Shown here: positions 51,582 to 58,948 of the stretch, piece after piece
Layout of the letters: the number at the start of each line of letters is the position of its first letter
Position numbering within the stretch: position 1 is the first letter of the stretch
NCBI GenBank assembly: GCA_050789255.1
Contig: JBOZRQ010000007.1
Coordinates: 1-64,000 of the forward strand
DNA length: 64,000 bases
Reading direction: 5' to 3'
Origin: JBOZRQ01 sp050789255
GTDB lineage: Bacteria > Bacillota > Sulfobacillia > Symbiobacteriales > Symbiobacteriaceae
The notes under the pieces: model-generated
The model's database searches: none
Told to the model about the DNA's origin: nothing
Seen by the model: the letters and a program-made list of their open reading frames with translations, nothing else
Program-made: the position numbers and the translations under genes

Positions 51582-53258
51582 CTAACCCACCTCCCTCACC
51601 GTATTGGCAGCCTTCTCCTCTTCGAGGAGCACCCGCCGCAACACCTTCCCGACCAAAGATTTGGGGAGTTCATTCCGGAACTCAATCTGCCGCGGCACCT
51701 TGTAAGCGGCCAGATGCTGTCGGCAGAACTCGATCACCTCGCTGGCCTCGAGCGTGTAGCCCTCTTTGGCGACCACGAACGCCTTCACCGATTCGCCGCG
51801 GTATGCGTCGGGCACCCCGACCACCACCGCCTCCTTGATCCCCCGATGCAGGAACAGAACCTCTTCGACCTCACGGGGATATATGTTGAAACCGCCCGCA
51901 ATAATCAGGTCCTTCTTCCTGTCGACGATATAGAAATAGCCCTCCTCATCCATACGGGCCATGTCGCCGGTATACAACCAGCCGTCCCGGAGCGTTTCTG
52001 CGGTGGCGTCCGGGCGGTTCCAATAACCCTGCATCACCTGCGGCCCCCGAATGGTCAGCTCGCCGACCTCCCCGACCGGGACCGGTTCCCCCGTCGCCGG
52101 GTCGACAATGCGGGCCTCGGTGTCGGGCCAGGGCAGGCCGATGGAGCCCTCCTTGCGCTTCTCCCAGATCGGGTTGGCATGGGTGACCGGGCTCGCCTCG
52201 GTCAAGCCGTAGCCTTCAACCAGCCGCCCGCCGGTCAGCTTCTCAAAGGTCTGCTGAACCTCCACGGGCAGCGGAGCAGCCCCGGAGATGCACGCATCGA
52301 TTGAGTCCAGCCGGAACTTCTCAACCCCCGGCGTGTGGTTCAGAGCCACGTACATCGTTGGGGCGCCGGGGAAGATCTTCGGCCGATACTTTTGAATCAG
52401 CTTCAGCGATTCCTTCGCCTCGAACTTGGGCTGAACCACCATCGTCCCCGCCAGATGAATGGTAAAGTTCATCACCGTGGTCATGCCGTAAACGTGGAAG
52501 AATGGCAGCGCTGCAAGCACCCGCAGCTCTTCACCAGGCTTCGTCCGGTAGAGCCACGCCGCCGTCTGATAGACGTTCGCCATCAGGTTCCGGTGGGTCA
52601 GCATGCATCCCTTGGCCAGGCCCGTGGTGGCCCCTGTGTACTGCAGGAGAGCCAGGTCCCCGACCGGGTCTACCTGAACCGGTGCCGCAATGGGCGAATG
52701 AGCAAGCAGTTCGGACCACCGTTTCACCGCACCGCCGTAGGCGATCTTGGGGGGCTTCAACTTCAGGGGCGCCAGCCACCTGGTGGGGATCGGCATGTAC
52801 TCCGGAATGCTGGTCACAAAGATGTGGTCCAACCCAAGGCCACGCAGCTTCGGGTAAACCAGGTCCAGGGCAATCATCACCTTGGCGCCTGCGTCGCTCA
52901 GCTGGTGCTTGAGCTCCCGCTCCATGTACAGGGGATTGACCTGTACCACCACTGCGCCGGCCATCAGCGCCCCGTAGTAACCGATAATCCCCTGTGGACA
53001 GTTGGGAAGCATCAGCGCCACGCGGTCGCCCTTCTTCACCCCAAGGGCAACCAGCCCGGCCGCCATGCGCCGGGCTTGGGTCAGGAGCTCCCCGTATGTA
53101 AGGCGCGCACCGAAGAAGATGGTCCCGGCCCGATCGCCATGCCGCTGGGCCGCCCGCTCTAGCAAGGCATACAGAGGCTCGTTGGGGTATTGAAGTGTAG
53201 ACGGAACCTCCGCCGGGTAGGACCGGAGCCATGGTTTCGCGGCATAGGACTCAGACAA
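51582..53258 (-). CDS. lcfA: long-chain acyl-CoA synthetase
   Basis: Activates fatty acids with ATP and CoA. About 558 residues, close to Bacillus LcfA. Adenylation motifs: LQYTGATTGLAKGCMLTHRN, LVEGYGLTEASPVTH, YTGDMARMDEEGYFYIVDRK and the C-terminal lysine in NELPKSLVGKVLRR. I choose TTG 53258, 6 bases after AGGAGGAG; the frame is open further upstream but contains the operator at 53302-53327 and no good ribosome site. Confidence 0.93.
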   Translation of the reverse strand: MSESYAAKPWLRSYPAEVPSTLQYPNEPLYALLERAAQRHGDRAGTIFFGARLTYGELLTQARRMAAGLVALGVKKGDRVALMLPNCPQGIIGYYGALMAGAVVVQVNPLYMERELKHQLSDAGAKVMIALDLVYPKLRGLGLDHIFVTSIPEYMPIPTRWLAPLKLKPPKIAYGGAVKRWSELLAHSPIAAPVQVDPVGDLALLQYTGATTGLAKGCMLTHRNLMANVYQTAAWLYRTKPGEELRVLAALPFFHVYGMTTVMNFTIHLAGTMVVQPKFEAKESLKLIQKYRPKIFPGAPTMYVALNHTPGVEKFRLDSIDACISGAAPLPVEVQQTFEKLTGGRLVEGYGLTEASPVTHANPIWEKRKEGSIGLPWPDTEARIVDPATGEPVPVGEVGELTIRGPQVMQGYWNRPDATAETLRDGWLYTGDMARMDEEGYFYIVDRKKDLIIAGGFNIYPREVEEVLFLHRGIKEAVVVGVPDAYRGESVKAFVVAKEGYTLEASEVIEFCRQHLAAYKVPRQIEFRNELPKSLVGKVLRRVLLEEEKAANTVREVG

Positions 53259-53301
53259 GCAGTTCTCCTCCTCAGGCAACCCCCGAACGCCTTCGTGACC
53301 C

Positions 53302-53327
53302 GAAATGAATGAACCACCATTCATTTC
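53302..53327. promoter_or_regulatory. FadR-type operator upstream of lcfA
   Basis: A perfect inverted repeat with 10-base arms GAAATGAATG and CATTCATTTC separated by AACCAC. It resembles the TGAATGA...TCATTCA operator known for Bacillus FadR. It lies about 45-70 bases before the lcfA start, a position suited to blocking transcription. Confidence 0.85.
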
Positions 53328-53430
53328 CTGGTTCCACTCTATTCGCACGGCGGAAAAGGAAGTCCTGCTTTTCACACTTAAAAGAATAAGTTATCTGATT
53401 CACAATCGACTCTGTTGTTTGCGATACACA

Positions 53431-53460
53431 ACGGTGAACCGGGGGCCCCCGGTTCACCGT
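53431..53460. repeat. perfect 30-base palindrome
   Basis: Fifteen-base arms (left arm ACGGTGAACCGGGGG) meet without a loop. It lies 10 bases past the DoxX-like gene stop and about 100 bases upstream of the lcfA operator. It is probably the terminator of the DoxX-like gene; a protein-binding role is possible. No long T-run follows. Confidence 0.7.
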
Positions 53461-53470
53461 ACTCTTTACG

Positions 53471-54184
53471 TCACGACTTGGCCATGCGACCCGCGAGGGC
53501 CGCCAGGTGGATCGCCGCAACTGTGTAGTAGGCCCACACGAAGTTGCCCCATGCCTCGGTCTGGAAGGCCAGCGCGGTGAGCGCCAGGCCCAGGGCCAGC
53601 CCGGCGCCCGCCAGGGCCCGGCCCCATCGCAGGCCGGGCACAGCGGCCGCCGCCAGCAACGCCGCTGCGGCCAGACCCATCCAGCCGCGAACGAAACCCT
53701 CATAGAGCCACATGATGCCCAGCACTCCCAGCAGGAGCTCAAGCCAGCGGTGCGGCGCACCCCACGGGCGGTCTTCCAACCAGGCCGGCATGGCGAGCGC
53801 CAAATGACCCAGAATCAGAAGGGGGTACTGAAACGGCCAGTCTGAGGTCAGGAAACCCGCCCAGAAGAAGCCCTGAATGAGGGCGCCCAGCGACCCTGAC
53901 CACCGAAGCCCGAATCCGGCGAGCAGCGCCAACCCCAAGCCCACCTCCAGGATACCCACCGGGAAGGTCAGGGCTGAGCCGAGGGGCAGCATCAGCCCCC
54001 GTATGATCCACGCAACCGGCACAATCGGCGTCTCCGACATCAGCTCAAGCATGCCCGGCACATCGCCGGTGCCCCCCAACAGCCAGGAAGGCCAGTCCAC
54101 CCCAAACTTCTCCAGCCCGTTGGCAATCCAAAGCGCAGCCAAGAAGCCACGGAGCACCCAGCGCCAATCCCAATGCCTTTGCAC
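53471..54184 (-). CDS. DoxX-like integral membrane protein
   Basis: A polytopic membrane protein of about 237 residues with five or six helices. The start WRWVLRGFLAALWIANGLEK F matches the DoxX pattern (helix ending in G-x-x-K-F), and repeated Gly-rich helices follow (PVGILEVGLGLALLAGFGLR). DoxX proteins are quinone- or redox-linked; the function here is unknown. The start is uncertain: GTG 54184 is chosen because ATG 54232 would overlap the divergent cupredoxin start codon and has a poorly spaced site. The divergent neighbour is a copper-type redox lipoprotein, which hints at a shared respiratory or oxidative-stress role. Confidence 0.72.
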   Translation of the reverse strand: MQRHWDWRWVLRGFLAALWIANGLEKFGVDWPSWLLGGTGDVPGMLELMSETPIVPVAWIIRGLMLPLGSALTFPVGILEVGLGLALLAGFGLRWSGSLGALIQGFFWAGFLTSDWPFQYPLLILGHLALAMPAWLEDRPWGAPHRWLELLLGVLGIMWLYEGFVRGWMGLAAAALLAAAAVPGLRWGRALAGAGLALGLALTALAFQTEAWGNFVWAYYTVAAIHLAALAGRMAKS

Positions 54185-54230
54185 GGCCGCCCACCCCCAC
54201 TCCTGATCGTAAGAAAGGAGCCCAGATCCC

Positions 54231-54626
54231 ATGACCCGCTCGTTCATCTCCCGCGCACTCCCCGGCCTGCTGGTGACGGCCGCCCTTGTCGCCGCCTGCG
54301 GCGGTGCCAAACCTGCCGCCCCTGCCGCGGGCATCGAACCGTTGAGGGTATCCGTTACACTCAAGGACTTTCGTTTCGAGCCTAAAGAGATTACGGCTGT
54401 GAAGGGACAAAAGATCATTCTTACGCTGAAGAATACGGGCGAAAGAGACCACGACCTGGTTCTGCAGGGTCCGTACAACGGCATGAAGAGCCAGCACATC
54501 CAAAATGGCCAGGAGACCACCCTCGAGTTTGTCGCTGATCAGGTCGGCACCTTCGAGTTCATTTGCGATCTAAAGGGACACAAGGATCGCGGCATGGTCG
54601 GAACCCTTGTGGTCAAAGAGAAGTAA
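54231..54626 (+). CDS. cupredoxin-like lipoprotein
   Basis: An extracellular membrane-anchored protein of 131 residues. Signal peptide and lipobox LVTAALVAACGG, a short Ala/Pro linker, then a cupredoxin domain. Type I copper ligands are visible: His in GERDHDLVLQ, then Cys, His and Met in FICDLKGHKDRGMVGTLVV. It is expected to carry electrons or bind copper. AAGGAG lies about 10 bases before the ATG. It is divergent from the DoxX-like gene and followed by a terminator. Confidence 0.85.
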   Translation: MTRSFISRALPGLLVTAALVAACGGAKPAAPAAGIEPLRVSVTLKDFRFEPKEITAVKGQKIILTLKNTGERDHDLVLQGPYNGMKSQHIQNGQETTLEFVADQVGTFEFICDLKGHKDRGMVGTLVVKEK

Positions 54627-54634
54627 AAAGAATA

Positions 54635-54657
54635 CCCTCCATGCGCTGCATGGAGGG
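54635..54657. terminator. terminator between convergent genes
   Basis: A perfect 10-bp stem (CCCTCCATGC / GCATGGAGGG) with a GCT loop, 8 bases after the cupredoxin stop and 8 before the NYN gene stop; A/T-rich flanks on both sides. Confidence 0.85.
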
Positions 54658-54665
54658 CTCGATAA

Positions 54666-56270
54666 TTATAAGACCACGCTGGTGCGGCGAGAAACCACGG
54701 GGTGCTGTCGGTTCAAGGAGTAGCCTGGTTCGTTCTCGGCGGTATTGCCATGGCTCAGAATCTGGTGGCTCACTAACAGGTCCAGCCACTCCATGTGGTT
54801 GGGAGACCCGTCGGCGGCGGCCTCTTCAAGGCCAGCCTCAAGCAATTCCTTCGTGACCACGTCGCTTTCCCGATAGATCCGTACCAGGGCGTCCAGAACC
54901 CCGTCGCGGGCGGACATGGCATCCTTCACAACGTGGTTGTCGTGCTGGAGGTAGGCCCCGGTGGTCGGACGGCTCCCAAACTGGTTCGGCTGCTGCCGGA
55001 TGATGATGATACCGGACTCATTGGCGATCCGAATGGCCCGCTCCATTTCCTGCTGCCCGTAGTTGCCCAGCTGTTGACGCAGCAGGCCCATCGACATCCA
55101 GGCGTAACCGGTGCGGGTCAGGTAATGATCCATGTGGATGACCAGACGGCGGAGCATGGGCGACATGTCCTCGCCCGGAACCACCTGCTGCACCAGGGGA
55201 TGCTCCTCGGAGAGGAAGAGCGCCGAGGTGGGATAGTCGGGGTTCTTGGGGTTCTCCTTGCGCTCAAGGCGCAGGAGCCCTTCGGCGATGCACAGGTCAA
55301 TCCAGGCCCGGCGGTCGGCCTCCCCGGCCTGCCCGTGCGGCATGATGGGGTCGTTGCCCAGCACCTTGTCGAGCAGCCCGTACGCCACCCAGGTGGCGCC
55401 CGGCATGGAGGACATAATCTGGCGGATGTTGGCGACAACCCGGTTGCACGCCTGAAGCGTGTGGGTCACCGTAGGATTATCTTTCTTCAGAAGTACGAAG
55501 GTGGTCTCCGTGCCAGGCCGCTTGGGGTTCGGCTGTTTCTTTGTTTCCAAAATGCCGTCTTCCAGGCACCGAACGATCAGGAGACGCCGCTGTTCACTGT
55601 CCTCACCGAACAAGTTCGAGGTGGACATTTCCTGCATCAAGGTCAGGAAGGGCACCTGAACCCACCCGCGGGCGAGCATGACGCTTTCAGCACGAATGAT
55701 GAGCGCACGCACCGCATTGTCCTTTGATGGTGGCCCATCCACCCGGACCGGCATGCGGTTGGTCTGACCTGACTCAGCCCCGTGCCCGTTCCCAGGCACC
55801 AGACCGTGCCCGGCGAGCATGGTTTGAATGTTTACCAGTTCGGCCACTCGCGCTGCAAGCCGGCTGCTAATGGAGCCCTCAACGCCCCACACAACGACCC
55901 GCTTCTTCTCCTGCTGGAGCATGCGGATTACGTGAACGAAGTCGCCGTCGCCGGTGACAAGAATGAACGTGTCGGCGTCGCGGCCGGGGATGCGGAGAAA
56001 CTCCTGAATCTCCAGACTCATGACGAGGTCCGCGTTATCCTTGCGCCCGCCTTCAACGTACTCCGGCTTAATATCGTGCCGGTCCAAAACGGACATGGCC
56101 TCCGGGAAGATGTCCCAAGGCGCGTAAGCGCGCGCGTAGACCACTTCCCCGACCTTCTGCGCTTCGGATTTGAGGATTTCGGCTAGTTGTTTATGGGTTG
56201 TGTTAATGTTTTGTCCGCGCAGGGATTTAAACACATTTTCATAGTCAATGAAGATCGCACAGGTTGCCAC
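54666..56270 (-). CDS. NYN-domain (PIN-like) protein with four repeated C-terminal domains
   Basis: A probable RNA-processing nuclease. 534 residues. The N-terminal NYN/LabA domain (about 1-155) keeps the acidic residues of the PIN-like active site: CAIFIDYENVF, RKDNADLVMSLEIQ and LVTGDGDFVHVIRML. The rest is four successive units of about 80-95 residues (about 183-275, 276-365, 366-452, 453-530). Each is a predicted winged helix with an acidic/basic middle, ending in a Tyr/Phe-Leu-x-x-x-HP or NP-V motif (NPTVTHTLQ, EEHPLVQQV, HDNHVVKDA, RQHPVVSRR). GTG start at 56270 with GGAGG 9 bases upstream. Target RNA and pathway are unknown. Confidence 0.8.
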   Translation of the reverse strand: MATCAIFIDYENVFKSLRGQNINTTHKQLAEILKSEAQKVGEVVYARAYAPWDIFPEAMSVLDRHDIKPEYVEGGRKDNADLVMSLEIQEFLRIPGRDADTFILVTGDGDFVHVIRMLQQEKKRVVVWGVEGSISSRLAARVAELVNIQTMLAGHGLVPGNGHGAESGQTNRMPVRVDGPPSKDNAVRALIIRAESVMLARGWVQVPFLTLMQEMSTSNLFGEDSEQRRLLIVRCLEDGILETKKQPNPKRPGTETTFVLLKKDNPTVTHTLQACNRVVANIRQIMSSMPGATWVAYGLLDKVLGNDPIMPHGQAGEADRRAWIDLCIAEGLLRLERKENPKNPDYPTSALFLSEEHPLVQQVVPGEDMSPMLRRLVIHMDHYLTRTGYAWMSMGLLRQQLGNYGQQEMERAIRIANESGIIIIRQQPNQFGSRPTTGAYLQHDNHVVKDAMSARDGVLDALVRIYRESDVVTKELLEAGLEEAAADGSPNHMEWLDLLVSHQILSHGNTAENEPGYSLNRQHPVVSRRTSVVL

Positions 56271-56401
56271 CGATCATTACCTCCATCTAAATTTAACCAG
56301 AGCTGAATGTTGGGTTTAAGGAGCGGAGGCGTTGTTCCAATGCGTATTCGGTGCCTCCTATGGTTTTACCTGTCGGAGAACTGGGCAAAATCCGGGAAAA
56401 A

Positions 56402-56430
56402 CCCCACCCTGTCATTTGATCAGGGTGGGG
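56402..56430 (-). terminator. intrinsic terminator of argF
   Basis: Perfect 10-bp stem (CCCCACCCTG / CAGGGTGGGG) with a 9-base loop; in the - direction it is followed by TTTTT. It begins a few bases after the argF stop. Bases 56271-56401 upstream of the NYN gene hold its ribosome site and nothing else I recognise. Confidence 0.9.
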
Positions 56431-56436
56431 TCCGTT

Positions 56437-57378
56437 TTATGCCATAATCAGCGCCATTATCGCTTTCTGGGCATGCAGCCGGTTCTCAGCCTCGTCGAAG
56501 ACCACCGACTGCGGGCCGTCGATCACCTCGGCGGTGACCTCCTCGCCCCGGTGGGCGGGCAGGCAGTGAAGGAAAATGGCGCCCGGGTCAGCCAGCTTCA
56601 TTAACCCATTGTTTACCTGGAACCCCTCAAAGCGCTTCAGCCGGTCGGCTGCTTCGGCCTCCTGACCCATGCTGGTCCAAACGTCGGTGTATACAACGTC
56701 GGCGCCTGTGGCTGCAGCCACCGGGTCGTTCAGCACCTCCACCAGCCCGCCATGCCGGGCGGCTTCAGCCTTGGCTCTCTCCACCACCTCGGGATTGGGC
56801 TCGTAGCCCTCCGGACATGCGATCACAACGTGCATGCCGAATTTCGCTCCGCCATCGAGCAGGCTGTGGGCCATGTTATTGCCATCGCCTACGTAGGCGA
56901 GCTTCAAGCCACGGAACTGGCCCTTCTTTTCCTTAATCGTGAGCAGATCGGCCATCACCTGGCAGGGGTGCTCCAGGTCGGTCAGGCCGTTGATTACGGG
57001 AATGTCTGCCCACTGGGCCATTTCGACCACGTCGTGGTGGGCGAACGTGCGAATCATGATCCCGTCCAGGTAGCGGGAGAATACACGGGCCGTATCGGCA
57101 ATCGTTTCTCCGCGCCGCAGCTGCAAGTCGGCGGCCGAGAGGAACAGGCCGTATCCGCCCAGCTGCTGCACGCCCACCTCAAACGAAATCCGCGTCCGGG
57201 TCGACGCCTTGGCAAAATACATGCCCAGGGTCTTGCCACGAAGCGGCTGGTCCACCATGCCCATCTGCCGGCGCAGCTTCAGGGACTCAGCAAGCTCCAG
57301 CGCATGCTCGAGTTCATCCCTGCTCCAGTCATGCAGGGAGATGAAATCCCTGCCTTTTAGCGCCACCGACATTACCAT
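56437..57378 (-). CDS. argF: ornithine carbamoyltransferase
   Basis: Makes citrulline from ornithine and carbamoyl phosphate in arginine synthesis (or the reverse in catabolism). About 313 residues. Signatures: carbamoyl-phosphate site ASTRTRISFEVG, HPCQVMADL, ornithine site DVWTSMGQE and HCLPAHRGEEV. I start at ATG 57378, 9 bases after AGGAGG. No other arg gene is nearby. The promoter overlaps a sequence resembling an ARG box, which favours the biosynthetic role. Confidence 0.95.
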   Translation of the reverse strand: MVMSVALKGRDFISLHDWSRDELEHALELAESLKLRRQMGMVDQPLRGKTLGMYFAKASTRTRISFEVGVQQLGGYGLFLSAADLQLRRGETIADTARVFSRYLDGIMIRTFAHHDVVEMAQWADIPVINGLTDLEHPCQVMADLLTIKEKKGQFRGLKLAYVGDGNNMAHSLLDGGAKFGMHVVIACPEGYEPNPEVVERAKAEAARHGGLVEVLNDPVAAATGADVVYTDVWTSMGQEAEAADRLKRFEGFQVNNGLMKLADPGAIFLHCLPAHRGEEVTAEVIDGPQSVVFDEAENRLHAQKAIMALIMA

Positions 57379-57412
57379 ACGGCACAGCCTCCTCGGTTTG
57401 GTTACGAGGCCC

Positions 57413-57441
57413 ATTGTACCGTATATTTATGCAGAGCGCAA
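57413..57441 (-). promoter_or_regulatory. sigma-A promoter of argF with ARG-box-like spacer
   Basis: On the - strand: TTGCGC, 17-base spacer, TACAAT. The spacer contains TGCATAAATATAC, similar to half of an ArgR/AhrC operator (A/T-rich core between TGCAT-like ends). Bound repressor would cover both promoter elements. Confidence 0.75.
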
Positions 57442-57466
57442 GAATAAAGATGCAGCGTAGCCAGTC

Positions 57467-58900
57467 CTACTTGAACCGGCGCACCGCAAAGCGTCGCAGT
57501 TCCAGCCCAGGGTCCGTTGGGCGCAGCCCCGCTTTGCTGCATGCAATCTTGAGTTGCTCCTCGGCTGTATCCACCCCAGGAAGAGCAGGCAGCAACAGCC
57601 CCGTCCGGCCCTCCTTGCTCACAATCACGCCGTACCTGGCCGGGTCGAGCTGCTCCCGTGTGCATGGTTCGGACGGCTCCAGCACATCGACCGAGTACTC
57701 CAGCTCATCCAGCTCCTCCTCCTCGACCGGTGAGAAGCGGGGGTCCTGCGTACCGGCCTGAATTGCCGAGTGGACGATCTCCAGGGCAAGGGTAGGCTCG
57801 TGGGGCTCGAAGCTGCCAATACAGCCCCGCAGCTCTCCGTCCACCTTGAGGGATACGAAGGCACCGGCGCGCTCCGGCAGGCCCTCGGGCAGTTGCCACG
57901 GCGCCGTTCCCTCGTGGGGGGCGCCGGCCGAAAAGTCCAGTTCCAGGCCCGTTTTCACATAGTGTTCCAGCGCCCGGCGAGCCAGCGCCACCACGGGATG
58001 CTCTTTGGCCCGGCCCTTCTGAATCCGCTCTCGCCGCTCCTCTTGCAGCCGGGGCAGGTAGAGCCGCGATGGATCCTCGCCGCCCGGCCGTAGCTCCACC
58101 ACGGAGTACCCCACACCGAACGGGCCTTCATAGGAAAGCACCTGCGGCTTCACCTCCAGGCCGTCGAGCACCCCGGCCAGCATCATCAGCGGGCGGAGGG
58201 CGCACGACCCAGCGCTCTCACATCGCCCGTGCTCCATGTGAAAGACGTGAATCAGGTCGCCGCGTCCCAGGGCCTCCACGACCTCACGGTCGAACTCCTT
58301 GGCGTTGGGGTCATAGCCGGCTGGTGCATCGGGAGTAAGGCGGTGGGACAGGTCGCCACTGGCAAGTACGGCGATGCGCCGGTCTGCCTGGTCGATCGCC
58401 CGCTGCAAAGCCTGACCGAACGCATAAAGCTGCACCGGGGGCAGCATCCCGATCGCCACGGGCAGAATCCGGCCGTGCCAGCCGGCCCGGTCCAGGAAGT
58501 AAAGCGGCACCATGGTGCCGTGGTCGAGCTCCTTGGCATCCCATTCCTCGGCCCACTCGGCGGTTACGGGCGCCGTCTGAATGCCGGCCTCCCGGCACGC
58601 CTCAATCACCAGCCGGCCCAAGGCCTGATCTACGGAGACAGAAAGGGCAACCTCCGGCGCGCCAAACGCGCGGAGGCTGCCCTCGATTTGCTCAACCATG
58701 TGCACCGCAATCGCATCTTGAAAAACCGGGCCGTGCGGGGAGATGATCACCACGGTCTCGGGGGCCATCTCCTCCAAGCCTGCCGCCAGGCTCTCCATCG
58801 CATAATAGGTCGCGCGCACGCGCGTCGACTCTTCCTTGCCGACCTCCGGGACCACAATCGGCGGGTGGGGAACCAGTGCGGTAAAGATTAATTCCTGCAT
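57467..58900 (-). CDS. MEMO/LigB-like and AMMECR1 fusion protein (AmmeMemoRadiSam system)
   Basis: About 477 residues. The N-terminal domain (about 1-270) belongs to the MEMO1/extradiol-dioxygenase-like fold (FTALVPHPPIVVPEVG, VVIISPHGPVFQDAIAVH, ELDHGTMVPLYFLD, VLASGDLSHRLTPDAPAGYD). The C-terminal AMMECR1 domain (about 310-477) has the hallmark GELRGCIGSFEP and DPRFSPVEEEELDELEYSVD. In many prokaryotes these domains occur with a radical-SAM protein; its gene is not in this window. The biochemical function is unknown. ATG 58900 follows GAGGTG by 9 bases. Confidence 0.88.
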   Translation of the reverse strand: MQELIFTALVPHPPIVVPEVGKEESTRVRATYYAMESLAAGLEEMAPETVVIISPHGPVFQDAIAVHMVEQIEGSLRAFGAPEVALSVSVDQALGRLVIEACREAGIQTAPVTAEWAEEWDAKELDHGTMVPLYFLDRAGWHGRILPVAIGMLPPVQLYAFGQALQRAIDQADRRIAVLASGDLSHRLTPDAPAGYDPNAKEFDREVVEALGRGDLIHVFHMEHGRCESAGSCALRPLMMLAGVLDGLEVKPQVLSYEGPFGVGYSVVELRPGGEDPSRLYLPRLQEERRERIQKGRAKEHPVVALARRALEHYVKTGLELDFSAGAPHEGTAPWQLPEGLPERAGAFVSLKVDGELRGCIGSFEPHEPTLALEIVHSAIQAGTQDPRFSPVEEEELDELEYSVDVLEPSEPCTREQLDPARYGVIVSKEGRTGLLLPALPGVDTAEEQLKIACSKAGLRPTDPGLELRRFAVRRFK

Positions 58901-58948
58901 GCAATAGAGCACCTCATCGCTCGTGTTGTGAGCTTAGAATGCCCCGTC

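Noticed and set aside
54232..54520. Upstream extension of the DoxX-like gene on the - strand
   Set aside because: It lies entirely opposite the cupredoxin gene, which has a clear lipobox and copper ligands.
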